A stretch of DNA of 64,000 nucleotides from Minwuiaceae bacterium (GCA_028278525.1 JANQEE010000011.1:124001-188000), one strand, 5' to 3'. Shown: positions 24,151 through 32,227, counted from the stretch's first letter. Program-made: numbers and translations. Notes: generated from the letters alone by a model not told the origin.

Positions 24151-25113
24151 TTACTCCTCGTCCAGAGTGGGCTCGCTCATTCCGGCGCGCCGACGAGCTT
24201 TCTTAAGAAAAAGCTTAAGATAGCCTTCCAGATCATCGTAACTGTCCTTTGACATCTGATCGGGGTAGATCAAAACGACATCACCTTCATCCAATGCAAA
24301 GACCTCACGACGCACCCCTTTTGACGGCATATTATCGTCAATTGCATGCATTGGAGGTGGCGTAAAGGTACGTGAACCGCCCGTTGGCTCAAGGGATACC
24401 GCTTCCTGCTGGATTGCTTGTTTCATTGGTATCCACCCTGATTGGCCTGCATCAGACCCAGAACCCTCAACCTTCAAGTATTGCTCGCCATCATCATGGG
24501 TAGCGACTTCAACAACTTTCCAGGGTTCGCGCCATTGGATTTGTCCTTGTATTTCCCAATTTACCGCATCCCCGACTCTAAAGATGTTGTCGCTGTCATC
24601 CTCATCAGGCTTATCAGATTGTGTTAATCCAGCGTAGGCAATAGTTTCGTCATAGACTTTCAGAAACGTTTTTGCGCCTTCGTCGGTGTAGTTTGCTTTA
24701 AGAATGAGTTGGTCCAATCGAACCGCCTCGATTGGAGGATCAGTGAGCCATACCTCCCAATACTTTGCTATTTCCTTCGGCTTGAGCGCCGCCTCGCGAA
24801 TAATACCATTCTTAATCTCGTCCTGTTGGGCACGCAGATACGTGCGAGCGTCATCCGTTAGAGTAGCATCACGCCCGGGGCCAATGCCCGAATAATCTAT
24901 AAATCCAAACGACTTCAGCGCGGCAAGTGTCTGATATGCTTGGCTGCTGCCCTCTTTCATGTTCCAGGCAAGTCCGGCTTTCGTCACCGGAACCGGATGG
25001 CGGCCGAACTTCGCCTCCAACTCCTTAAGGCGCGTGACCGCGACCTTCAAATTGATGAAGGGAAAAGAAGGACTCCGTCCGCGCCGGACGCCGCCTTTGT
25101 TGGTGTCAGTCAT
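24151..25113 (-). CDS. Unrecognised protein with winged-helix-like N-terminus
   Basis: A 320-residue protein I cannot assign to a named family. Residues ~15-95 (SFPFINLKVAVTRLKELEAK, FGRHPVPVTKAGLAW, AYQTLAALKSFGFIDYSGIG) look like a winged-helix module found in many bacterial hypotheticals, with a helical ALKPKEIAKYWEVWL segment next. After residue ~165 the chain is acidic (SDKPDEDDSDNIF), with later repeats of short charged segments and an HTH-free C-terminus ending in a basic KKARRR stretch. No membrane segments. The gene is less GC-rich than its neighbours, stands alone and has its own strong promoter with an 18-bp palindrome, suggesting an acquired, self-regulated DNA-binding protein. 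Confidence 0.7.
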   Translation of the reverse strand: MTDTNKGGVRRGRSPSFPFINLKVAVTRLKELEAKFGRHPVPVTKAGLAWNMKEGSSQAYQTLAALKSFGFIDYSGIGPGRDATLTDDARTYLRAQQDEIKNGIIREAALKPKEIAKYWEVWLTDPPIEAVRLDQLILKANYTDEGAKTFLKVYDETIAYAGLTQSDKPDEDDSDNIFRVGDAVNWEIQGQIQWREPWKVVEVATHDDGEQYLKVEGSGSDAGQSGWIPMKQAIQQEAVSLEPTGGSRTFTPPPMHAIDDNMPSKGVRREVFALDEGDVVLIYPDQMSKDSYDDLEGYLKLFLKKARRRAGMSEPTLDEE

Positions 25114-25147
25114 GGGAACCTCTGATTTTTGGGCCGATCACCGCTCT

Positions 25148-25189
25148 ATTATCGTGTTTTATGGTTTTTTCGTCAATAGGCCTATTGAC
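25148..25189 (-). promoter_or_regulatory. Strong minus-strand promoter with perfect 18-bp palindrome
   Basis: On the minus strand TTGACG (25176-25171) is followed after 17 bases by GATAAT (25153-25148), each five of six to the sigma70 consensus, 35 bases before the ATG at 25113. GTCAATAGGCCTATTGAC (25172-25189) is a perfect palindrome that includes the -35 hexamer, so a repressor bound there would block the promoter. The gene it drives has a winged-helix-like domain and may be that repressor. Confidence 0.65.
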
Positions 25190-25301
25190 AAATGCGGCCA
25201 TAAGCATCAATAAGAATTTAATCGAAGTGGAGGTGCCAATGAGGAGGGTCGCGAGCCCCCGTCGAACTTGCCGACCGGCGCCGGGGGCCAGGAATAACAG
25301 G

Positions 25302-25345
25302 AAGGGCCGTTGCTTTCCGTGCTAGGGGATACAGCAACGGCCCTT
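25302..25345 (+). repeat. Perfect 13-bp inverted repeat (hairpin) in a 490-base non-coding region
   Basis: AAGGGCCGTTGCT (25302-25314) is matched exactly by AGCAACGGCCCTT (25333-25345), with an 18-base loop. The region 25190-25604 between the lone gene and ada has no supported open frame. A weak stem TATGG/CCATA followed by six T (25496-25519) lies downstream and could end a plus-strand RNA. It is not a classical terminator because no T tract follows the 13-bp stem. Confidence 0.6.
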
Positions 25346-25646
25346 AATCGGCAATTTCGTGCGCCTTCCCCCTGGGCTACGGGTGGAAGTCCTGGAGGAG
25401 GAACCAAGATCGCACCAGCCCTGTGCCGCTTGATCAGCCAAAGGGCTTGGATCACAACTTAGAGTTAGGCTCCCAGCCATGATCGCAAATGGATATATGG
25501 CAGATTCCATAAGTTTTTTCCAGGAGGCGGCCTAATTGCCTGGCTTTCGTCGAATTCCCATATCCCTCGCAACCTTCGGATAGAGGCGGAAAACGCGCTA
25601 CACTATGTCTAAGGGCACGATCCAGACAGCCCGAAGGACAGAGACG

Positions 25647-26729
25647 ATGACCGATGATCAACGCTGGCAGGCGACGCTGAACCGCGACCCCGCTTCGGAT
25701 GGCGCCTTCGTCTATGCCGTGACGACGACCGGCATCTACTGCCGGCCCATCTGCCCCAGCCGGCGGCCCCGGCGGGAGAATGCGCGCTTCTTCGACCTGC
25801 CCGGCGCCGCCGAAGCGGCCGGTTTCCGGGCCTGTAAGCGTTGCCGGCCGGAAGCGGCCGACATACAGGACCCGCAGGTCAGGGCCGTGCAGCAGGTCTG
25901 CGAAATGATCGAGGCCGAGATGGCCGATGGCGAGGAAGGGTTGCCGACCTTGAACCGTCTCGCCGCCGAGGTGGGCTTAAGCCCGCACCACCTGCAACGG
26001 ACCTTCAAGCGGCTGATGGGCATCAGCCCGCGCGACTATGCCGATGCCCGCCGGCTGGACCGCTTTAAGCAGGGCCTTAAATCCGGTGTCGGCATTGCCG
26101 AAGCCACCTATGGCGCGGGCTACGGTTCGTCCAGCCGGGTCTACGAGAAATCCAACGGCCGCTTGGGCATGACGCCGGCGACCTACGCCAAAGGCGGACG
26201 CGACATGAGGATCGCCTATACCGTAGCGGATTGCCGTCTTGGCAAGCTGCTCGTCGCGGCGACCGAGCGCGGCGTGTCGGCGGTCTATCTCGGCGCCGAT
26301 CCGGCCGAAATGGTCGCCGCGCTGGAGGCCGAATATCCGAAGGCCGAGATCCGCGAGGACGGCAGTGCGCTTGGGCGCTGGGTGACGGCTTTAGTCGGTT
26401 TCCTGGATGCCGACGGCCCGCACCCGGATCTGCCGTTGGACTTGCGGGCAACGGCCTTCCAGCGCCGCGTCTGGCAGGAACTGACCCGCATTCCCTACGG
26501 CGAAACCCGCTCTTATGGCGAGATCGCAGCGGCGTTGGGCCAGCCGAAGGCGGTTCGCGCCGTGGCGCGGGCCTGTGCGACCAACCCGGTCTCGATGGCT
26601 ATTCCCTGCCACCGGGTAATCGGCGCGGACGGCGGGCTGCGCGGCTATCGTTGGGGCGTGGAGCGCAAGGAAGCCCTGCTCGAGATGGAAGCGAAGGGCG
26701 CCAAGGCGGCGGTGAAGGACGTGGCGTAG
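25647..26729 (+). CDS. ada: Ada: methylphosphotriester-DNA/O6-methylguanine-DNA methyltransferase and regulator
   Basis: A 360-residue adaptive-response protein. The N-terminal Ada zinc domain has four cysteines, C32 and C36 in YCRPICPSRR and C63 and C66 in ACKRCRPE; C32 is the expected methylphosphotriester acceptor. Residues ~85-190 form the AraC-type DNA-binding domain (LPTLNRLAAEVGLSPHHLQR). The C-terminal half is the O6-alkylguanine methyltransferase with FQRRVWQELTRIPYGETRSY and the acceptor motif AIPCHRVIG (C321). It repairs alkylated DNA and, methylated at C32, activates its regulon. ATG 25647 starts the zinc domain. Confidence 0.93.
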   Translation: MTDDQRWQATLNRDPASDGAFVYAVTTTGIYCRPICPSRRPRRENARFFDLPGAAEAAGFRACKRCRPEAADIQDPQVRAVQQVCEMIEAEMADGEEGLPTLNRLAAEVGLSPHHLQRTFKRLMGISPRDYADARRLDRFKQGLKSGVGIAEATYGAGYGSSSRVYEKSNGRLGMTPATYAKGGRDMRIAYTVADCRLGKLLVAATERGVSAVYLGADPAEMVAALEAEYPKAEIREDGSALGRWVTALVGFLDADGPHPDLPLDLRATAFQRRVWQELTRIPYGETRSYGEIAAALGQPKAVRAVARACATNPVSMAIPCHRVIGADGGLRGYRWGVERKEALLEMEAKGAKAAVKDVA

Positions 26730-27048
26730 GGCGGCGTTGATGGCCGGCAGGCTGCTGAAACGCGGCTTGTCGGCCGTCCTGAAGCCCCCACGCGGGGCAC
26801 GAGGCGAAAGCGCCCGGTATTCGCCTCAACCGGACACTAGTGCGTCCTTCCCTCCGCCCTCGGCAACCGAACAGAACCAGCCAGTCATTGCGAGCGAAGC
26901 GAAGCAATCTCGACCCGCTGCGCTCCGTGTTTTCCAGATCGCCGCGGCCCTTGCGGGCCTCGCGATGACAGGGAAGCCGCCACACCTGTCGAAGCCTCCA
27001 AACCCCAAGGAGGCCCCGTAGGGGCCGTCTCGAAGGATGGCAACCGGC
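26730..27048 (+). other. Intergenic region between ada and a lytic transglycosylase
   Basis: About 320 bases. It contains the REP-like repeat at 26884-26969 and a small palindrome GGGGCC-N-type hairpin near 27010-27025. No open frame with a recognisable domain was found on either strand; short frames here are compositional. Confidence 0.5.
26884..26969. repeat. REP-like palindromic element
   Basis: The element begins GTCATTGCGAGCGAAGCGAA (26884 on) and ends CTCGCGATGAC (26959-26969), whose reverse complement matches the first 11 bases at 10 of 11 positions. The GTCATTGCGAGCGAAGCGAAGC opening is the form of dispersed extragenic palindromes seen in many bacterial genomes. It lies in the gap between convergent genes, the usual place for such elements. 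Confidence 0.7.
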
Positions 27049-27693
27049 TCAACTGCCCTTTTCAACCGCCTCCTGCCAAGCCGCGCGGCGGGCTAGGTAG
27101 GCCGCGCGGGCGGCTTGGCGCCGCTCCGCCGCCACTCGCCGCCGTTCGTTCGACCAGTGCTTCAACACCCGGCCCCGGTAGGGCCGGTTCAGCTTGGCGG
27201 TGCGGCTGTGGTAGTAGCCCGCCGCCATGCTCCACGACCGCGTCTCGCGATGCAGCTTGCGTAAAAGACGCGCGGCGAAATCGATGTTTCGGGCGGGATC
27301 CAGCGCCTCTTCCAAGTTTGCGAACGCCTCTCCGTGAAAGTGTAGATTGACCTGCGTGCAGCCGACATCGATGTTGCGCACGCCCTTCCGGCGCAGTTCC
27401 CGGACTTCCTCCAAGGCGGCCGCTTTGCTCGGCAGGTAGCGGCCGCGCCCCTCGGCATAAACGGTCCATGGCCAGGCAATCGTTGCCTTGCGTTGCTCGT
27501 TCCAGCGGCCGGATTCGGCCAGGGAAATGGCGCTCATCAGCAGTTTCGGCAGCCGGTGCCGCACCTCCGCCTCGGCGATCAAATCGCGGCAAATCTTTGT
27601 CGAATCAACGGGTTGCGACGCAGCCACGGTGGCCGGGCCGGCCAGCACCGCCACCGTTGCCAGGATGGGAAGATATCGCAACATACCCACCAT
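27049..27693 (-). CDS. Lytic transglycosylase (SLT domain)
   Basis: A 214-residue exported enzyme. Residues 1-26 are a signal peptide (MLRYLPILATVAVLAGPATV, cleavage after AAS). The SLT core shows AISLAESGRWNEQRKATIAW with the catalytic Glu in AESGRW, VGCTQVNLHFHG in place of the usual GLMQV/QIN motif, and YYHSRTAKLNRPYRGRVLKH for the NAGxG-like sugar-binding part. It would cleave peptidoglycan between MurNAc and GlcNAc in the periplasm. The last ~35 residues are Arg/Ala-rich (VAAERRQAARAAYLARRAA) and may bind the wall. Start 27693 or ATG 27684. Confidence 0.8.
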   Translation of the reverse strand: MVGMLRYLPILATVAVLAGPATVAASQPVDSTKICRDLIAEAEVRHRLPKLLMSAISLAESGRWNEQRKATIAWPWTVYAEGRGRYLPSKAAALEEVRELRRKGVRNIDVGCTQVNLHFHGEAFANLEEALDPARNIDFAARLLRKLHRETRSWSMAAGYYHSRTAKLNRPYRGRVLKHWSNERRRVAAERRQAARAAYLARRAAWQEAVEKGS

Positions 27694-27859
27694 CCAGCAA
27701 ACCCCGTGCCATCGGGTCTCCGGCGCATTTCATAGCCATGTTGCGTTGCAGCAACACCGGTCGGAAGACTTCGGTTCCAACCGGCCTTGCATGGCAGATA
27801 TGCGGTTTAAATCATTGGTGACTTCAATTTGTCACTTCACAAATCGGGCCTCCGTCACC

Positions 27860-27968
27860 ATATTGTGCAGTGCAGTAAGGGCCGTCCTGTACGGCATTTC
27901 TGCCGCCCTTATCGGGCGTTTCCTCCCTAGACTTGGGCTGTCTCCGGCTTCGGAGACAGCCTTTTTTT
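27860..27968 (+). ncRNA. Putative small RNA (5' end approximate)
   Basis: A perfect intrinsic terminator on the plus strand (27936-27968) has no plus-strand protein gene before it: both flanking genes, 27049-27693 and 27976-28869, run leftwards. This implies a short plus-strand transcript starting somewhere in 27700-27900. Just before the terminator lies TTTCCTCCC (27920-27928), complementary to Shine-Dalgarno sequences, a feature of several trans-acting alphaproteobacterial sRNAs. The 5' end is a guess; no clear promoter was found. Confidence 0.4.
27936..27968 (+). terminator. Strong rho-independent terminator on the plus strand
   Basis: GGCTGTCTCCG (27936-27946) and CGGAGACAGCC (27951-27961) form a perfect 11-bp stem with a GCTT tetraloop, followed by seven T (27962-27968). 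The minus strand has no T tract after the stem, so the signal works on plus-strand transcripts only. The minus-strand gene 27976-28869 ends eight bases away. Confidence 0.85.
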
Positions 27969-27975
27969 CTTTGGC

Positions 27976-28869
27976 TTAAGGGATTAGGCCGTCCTGGGGG
28001 ATCTTGCCGAGTTCCGCCATCAGTTTGGCCATGTCTTCCGCCAATCGGGCGAGGCCGGGCAGCCGTGAGATCCGCGATTCATCCATATAGAGCGCCCGAT
28101 TGAGCTCTATCTGCAAGGCATGGACCCCGTTGGCGGGGCAGCCGTAATGCAGGGTGCTGAACCCGCCGGCATAGGGACTGTTGCGGGTTACGCGATAGCC
28201 CAGGTCGCGTAGCACCTGTTCGGCCCGTTCCGTCAGGGCCGCCGCGCAGGCGGTCCCGAAGCGGTCTCCCAGCACGATGTCCGGCCGCCGCGCGCCCTGG
28301 TCGCGGTCCGTCGGTCCGCCGACGGACGGCATCGAGTGGCAGTCGACCAACACCGCGCAGCCGAACCGCGACAGAGTGCCGGTCAGCAACTCGCTCAGCG
28401 CTGAATGATAGGGCCGATAACAGGCCGAAATGCGCCGTTCCGCTTCGGCGAACGGCAGTTTGCCGGGGTAGATGTCGTGTCCGTTACTGACCACGCGGGC
28501 GATTACGCCGAGGCCGCCGGCGACCCGCAACGACGTCGTATTGGCGAAGGGCGGCAGATCGTCCTCGAACATCGCCGGGTCGAGCTCGTAGGGCTCCCTG
28601 TTCGGATCGCAGTAGGCGCGCGGGAAAAGGGCTTTCAGCAACGGCGCGCCGATCGCCGGCGCTGCGCCGAAGATCTCGTCGACGAAGCTGTCCTCCGATT
28701 TGCGGAGCGCGATCGGGTCGAGCGGCGAGGCGGCGACGAAGTCCGGCGGGTAGTCGGCGCCGCTATGGGGCGACGCATAGACGAACGGTACCGATTGCCT
28801 GGCCGGCGCGACAACATCGATCGGTTCGCCGGGTTCGGTTGTCTGGAGGGCGCTGTCTGCGCGCATCAT
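27976..28869 (-). CDS. N-formylglutamate amidohydrolase (FGase) family protein
   Basis: A 297-residue zinc-hydrolase-like protein of the FGase family: VPFVYASPHSGADYPPDFVA, FPRAYCDPNREPYELDPAMF, CAVLVDCHSMPSVGG and a C-terminal ALQIELNRALYMDE. The HSG, DxNR and DCHS motifs are the metal and catalytic positions of the family. FGase proper hydrolyses N-formyl-L-glutamate in histidine breakdown, but no hut genes are near; the place next to cpdR and tRNA-Val is a synteny seen in other alphaproteobacteria. A second FGase-family gene lies at 42947-43750. Two ATGs begin the frame (28869, 28866). Confidence 0.85.
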   Translation of the reverse strand: MMRADSALQTTEPGEPIDVVAPARQSVPFVYASPHSGADYPPDFVAASPLDPIALRKSEDSFVDEIFGAAPAIGAPLLKALFPRAYCDPNREPYELDPAMFEDDLPPFANTTSLRVAGGLGVIARVVSNGHDIYPGKLPFAEAERRISACYRPYHSALSELLTGTLSRFGCAVLVDCHSMPSVGGPTDRDQGARRPDIVLGDRFGTACAAALTERAEQVLRDLGYRVTRNSPYAGGFSTLHYGCPANGVHALQIELNRALYMDESRISRLPGLARLAEDMAKLMAELGKIPQDGLIP

Positions 28870-29119
28870 GGAGGACTCGATATCTTTTTGTTAACCGTTG
28901 CCAGCATACACAAGAAGAAGCCGGCAATGGCCGGCTGCGCGATCATAGCACGGTGCCGGTTCGCCGCAATTGCGGTAGACGATGGAAGGGCATTAAAACC
29001 GGGGCTGGCGGCGCGCCGATCGGTCGTTCGCCGGGGCAGGAAAACGCGGGCGGCCCGCTCAACGAGTCGGGCGGGCTTCGTTGCCGGGAGTTGTTACGGG
29101 AAGGGGTATCGGGTCGGAT

Positions 29120-29512
29120 ATGGCAAACATTCTCATCGCCGAAGACGATTCCGCCATGCGCCATTTCCTGACGCGGGAGATGGAACGGGCCGGCCACCGG
29201 GTCAGCGCGGTTGCCGACGGCGTGGATGCCCTGCCGCTGTTGGAAGAAGACACCTTCGACGTGCTCGTCGCCGATATCGTCATGCCGGATATGGACGGTC
29301 TGGAACTTGGCCGCCGGGCCCGCAACATGGACCCGGATATCAAGGTCATTTACATCACCGGTTTCGCCGCGGTCGCCATGAGCGCCCGCGACAGCGTCTC
29401 CGCCGGGACGACCGTTCTGTCGAAGCCGTTCCACCTGCGCCAGTTGGTCGCCGAGGTCAATCGGGCGCTTGGCGAGGAAGAATTGGAAGACGACGTTCCG
29501 CCGCCGGCCTGA
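29120..29512 (+). CDS. cpdR: Single-domain response regulator, CpdR-type
   Basis: A 130-residue receiver domain without output domain: MANILIAEDDSAMRHFLTRE, phosphoacceptor Asp in VLVADIVMPDMDGLELG, conserved Thr in VIYITGFAAVAMS and Lys in VLSKPFHLRQLVAEVNRAL. In Caulobacter and relatives CpdR, when unphosphorylated, brings ClpXP and its substrates to the pole for cell-cycle proteolysis, and receives phosphate through CckA-ChpT. The assignment rests on sequence pattern and on the FGase-cpdR-tRNA-Val neighbourhood. ATG 29120 begins the conserved receiver; the upstream frame does not. Confidence 0.8.
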   Translation: MANILIAEDDSAMRHFLTREMERAGHRVSAVADGVDALPLLEEDTFDVLVADIVMPDMDGLELGRRARNMDPDIKVIYITGFAAVAMSARDSVSAGTTVLSKPFHLRQLVAEVNRALGEEELEDDVPPPA

Positions 29513-29580
29513 GGCCACTTCACACTTGCCATCGCTCCGGCCTACTCTGTATAAGCGGCTGAAGGTGACCGGCCCTTTAA

Positions 29581-29657
29581 GGGCGCATAGCTCAGTTGGT
29601 TAGAGCGCCGTCTTGACATGGCGGAGGTCCGTGGTTCAAATCCACGTGCGCCCACCA
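29581..29657 (+). tRNA. tRNA-Val (GAC anticodon)
   Basis: A complete cloverleaf: acceptor GGGCGCA pairs with TGCGCCC, D-arm GCTC/GAGC, anticodon stem CCGTC/GGCGG with loop TTGACAT and anticodon GAC at 29615-29617, T-arm CGTGG-TTCAAAT-CCACG. The CCA end is encoded (ACCA, to 29657). It reads GTC codons for valine. Confidence 0.97.
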
Positions 29658-29667
29658 TCCTCCCAAT

Positions 29668-30732
29668 CTACGTATTTTTCGGACGTATGCTGGTGAAGAT
29701 AGCCAGGCAGAAGCCGAGCAGCAGCAGCATGCCCGGGGCCGGCACGTCCGCGACGTCGACGGTGTCTTCGCCCGGGTCCGCCGTCGGCTGTTCGGTTTCG
29801 AAGCTGTCGATCCACTCGGCGAGCACCGACACCCGGGTGTCGAAGGCAATCTCGCCGAACGACGCGTTGTGGAATTCGTCGATGTCGGAGGTTTCCCGGC
29901 CGGGGCGCTGCGGGTTGGTGATCAGGTACGAATGGATTCCGGCCACCTGACCGTCGAGGAACGTCGGGCCGCCCGAGTCGCCGACGGCGAAGATTCCTTC
30001 TTCCTCGCCCAGTCCCAGGTCCGGCTCGTCGATATATAGGCCGAAAGCGTCGTTCTTTTCATCGCCGTTGTCGAAATCGAAACCCAACTGGGTGCCTGGG
30101 CTCGTATCGTCGAAATTCGAAAAGACCCCCAGGAAGTCGTCCGGCAGCGCACCCAATCGGTTCTTGGCGGCGTGCTTCTTTATGTCCGAAGACCGCTGTG
30201 CGCCGTCGTTGCCGTTGCCGGACCGGCCGTAGCCGACCACCTCTCCGGTGCGGCCGATCTCGTCGTTGCCGCGATAGATCTCGTAGCGGTCCGCGCCCTC
30301 CGGCGCCTCCGATTCAAGCTCGATGACCGCGATGTCGTAGCCGTGCTGAAGGTCGCCGTTCCAGTTCGGATGTATCGTGAATTTGCCGGTGCGGGGCGTC
30401 TGAACCGTCTGCCCCGGCAGGTCGAAGAAGACGGAGACCTGATCCCGGTCGACCTGACCTTTGCTGTCCGTCAAGCAGTGCGCGGCGGTAAGAACGCGTC
30501 GGCCGCCTTTCAGCAGGGCGCCGTTGCACTTCGTCTTGGCCTTGCCGCCCGAGTAGGTGTGATACCGAACGACGCCATCCAGCCCCGTGCCGGCGGGCAC
30601 GACGAAATCGTTGGGATCGCCGGCGACGACAACGGCGTGCGCTGTTGTCGGTGTTGTTGCCAGTCCAATCGAAAAAGCCAGAACCAGAGAAGATGCAGCG
30701 ACTGAAAACGCTGCCTTGACATCGTAGGCCAT
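29668..30732 (-). CDS. Secreted trypsin-like serine protease with PEP-CTERM-like C-terminal signal
   Basis: A 354-residue S1-family protease. Residues 1-34 are a signal peptide (FSVAASSLVLAFSIGLATTP, cleavage after AHA). The catalytic triad is in VLTAAHCLTD (His), GYDIAVIELE (Asp) and VGDSGGPTFLDG (Ser). The C-terminus is VADVPAPGMLLLLGFCLAIF followed by a short basic end, which is the layout of PEP-CTERM (here VPAP) sorting signals recognised by exosortase: motif, hydrophobic helix, basic tail. ATG 30732 has GGGAGG upstream on the minus strand. It is 10 bases from tRNA-Val, convergent. The exosortase would be elsewhere. Confidence 0.85.
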   Translation of the reverse strand: MAYDVKAAFSVAASSLVLAFSIGLATTPTTAHAVVVAGDPNDFVVPAGTGLDGVVRYHTYSGGKAKTKCNGALLKGGRRVLTAAHCLTDSKGQVDRDQVSVFFDLPGQTVQTPRTGKFTIHPNWNGDLQHGYDIAVIELESEAPEGADRYEIYRGNDEIGRTGEVVGYGRSGNGNDGAQRSSDIKKHAAKNRLGALPDDFLGVFSNFDDTSPGTQLGFDFDNGDEKNDAFGLYIDEPDLGLGEEEGIFAVGDSGGPTFLDGQVAGIHSYLITNPQRPGRETSDIDEFHNASFGEIAFDTRVSVLAEWIDSFETEQPTADPGEDTVDVADVPAPGMLLLLGFCLAIFTSIRPKNT

Positions 30733-30970
30733 CCCCCGCCTCCCACTTAGCCCGACGGTCGCGAACCGCGTCAGCCGAACTGCCCGAAAAAGTGACCGAC
30801 TCACGTCGGACGGTCATTATTCCGGGTAACCGGTTTGGCCAGTGTGGTAATCCTGTGTCAAAGTGACTACTGACAGAACTGGTAGGGCGCGGCGACCAGT
30901 TTGCCGGGCAGGTGCTTGTTCCGGTCGCAATGACGGCGTGAAGCGGCGGCTAAAGAGGCAGGAGTGCCGC

Positions 30971-31189
30971 TTACTTGTGGCGATACGTAATACGCCCTTT
31001 GGTGAGGTCGTAAGGCGACATTTCAACTTCGACTTTGTCGCCGGGCAGAACCCGAATTCTGAACTTGCGCATTTTGCCCGCAGTGTGGGCAATGATCTCG
31101 TGATCGTTTTCAAGCTTCACTCGAAACATGGCGTTGGGCAGCTTTTCGATAACAGTGCCCGGAAACGCCAGTAATTCTTCTTTCGCCAT
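30971..31189 (-). CDS. infA: Translation initiation factor IF-1
   Basis: A 72-residue S1/OB-fold protein matching IF-1 end to end: [60 protein letters not shown] and a final RITYRHK. IF-1 occupies the ribosomal A site during initiation and assists IF-2 and IF-3. It is a single-copy core gene, here alone between a protease gene and the divergent TPR gene. Its full length is present. Confidence 0.97.
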   Translation of the reverse strand: MAKEELLAFPGTVIEKLPNAMFRVKLENDHEIIAHTAGKMRKFRIRVLPGDKVEVEMSPYDLTKGRITYRHK

Positions 31190-31471
31190 ACGTCAGTCAT
31201 CTCCGTTGCATACGGCCCGCAGAAAAAGGCCGGACGGCTGCAAATCTCGATAGATCCCCACTTGTGCGCAGCGTATCTGCCACCATCCGGTCAGCCAACA
31301 AGCCCAAGGCTTCGGGAAAACAGGATTTCCAGGGGTCGAATTACGCCACACAGCGCCGCCAGCCCCTCAGAGCACGGCCCTATATGGCCCCCTGACGCAA
31401 AAAAAACAAGGTTCACCTGGCTGGCGAGACTGTCGGCGACACGGTATATCAACATTATTCCGGGGGATTTA

Positions 31472-32227
31472 GTGGCGGGATTCTTAACGAACAGCCTGCA
31501 AATGGCCGCTCTGGTCGCGATCGTGCTGATTGGGGCCGGCTCGCCGGCGTTTGCCGATGCGGAGAGCGATTGGCATGCCGGATATCAGGCGGCGCAACGG
31601 GGCGAAGATGCCCTGGCCGTTCGGTTTTACACCCGGGCTCTGGAGCGGGGTTGGCTGGAAAAGGCAGACAGAGCGCGAGTGCTGTTCAATCGGGGAGCCG
31701 CGTATCGTCGCCTTGGCGATTACGATTGGGCCATCGAGGACTATGGAAACTCGATCAAGCTCCAGCCCAATTTCGCCGAAGCGTTCCACAACCGCGGCAT
31801 TGCCTACCATCTAAAGGGGGAACAGGCTAAGGCGGCGCTGGACTTCAAGGCTGCGCACCGGCTGCGTCCGGACGACCCGGACATACGGAAGGTGATGCGC
31901 GCCTACGGCCTGCTGGAGGAAGCTGAATCGCTGACAGCGGATGTACCCGTCTCTCCAATCGAGGTTGCAGAAACAGATGAGAAATTCGCTCTGCATCTTG
32001 CCTCTCTCCGCACCAAGGCGGCCGCTAAGCTCGACTGGTCGCGACTGAAAGCAAAATTTCCCGATCTGCTGAGTGGCCGGCAAGCCGAGATCGTACCCGT
32101 GGATCTTGAAGACAAAGGTGTCTTCAACCGGGTATTCGCGTCACCGTTCTCGACGCAAGCCGAAGCGGAAGCGATCTGCGGCGCCCTTCGTGCGCAAGCA
32201 CAGTATTGTAAGGTCGTGAAGCGGTAG
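31472..32227 (+). CDS. Exported TPR protein with C-terminal SPOR-like domain
   Basis: A 251-residue protein. Start GTG 31472 gives a signal peptide (VAGFLTNSLQMAALVAIVLI, cleavage after FAD) and has GGGGGA four bases upstream; ATG 31502 would cut the signal. Three TPRs follow: HAGYQAAQRGEDALAVRFYT, RVLFNRGAAYRRLGDYDWAI, AFHNRGIAYHLKGEQAKAAL. The last ~35 residues (NRVFASPFSTQAEAEAICGA, then QAQYCKVVKR) resemble a SPOR domain, which binds denuded septal glycan. A role in cell division or wall remodelling is therefore possible. Its TPR part is paralogous to 15149-15574. Confidence 0.8.
   Translation: MAGFLTNSLQMAALVAIVLIGAGSPAFADAESDWHAGYQAAQRGEDALAVRFYTRALERGWLEKADRARVLFNRGAAYRRLGDYDWAIEDYGNSIKLQPNFAEAFHNRGIAYHLKGEQAKAALDFKAAHRLRPDDPDIRKVMRAYGLLEEAESLTADVPVSPIEVAETDEKFALHLASLRTKAAAKLDWSRLKAKFPDLLSGRQAEIVPVDLEDKGVFNRVFASPFSTQAEAEAICGALRAQAQYCKVVKR

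Noticed and set aside
25207-25455. 82-codon minus-strand frame in the gap before ada
   Set aside because: It runs through the 13-bp inverted repeat, lacks a ribosome-binding site and resembles no family.
27936-27968. Treating the strong hairpin as terminator of the FGase gene
   Set aside because: That gene runs leftwards and the T tract is only on the plus strand, so the signal ends a plus-strand RNA.
27976-28869. Calling this gene hutG in a histidine-degradation operon
   Set aside because: No hutU, hutH or hutI genes are present; the neighbours are cpdR and tRNA-Val.
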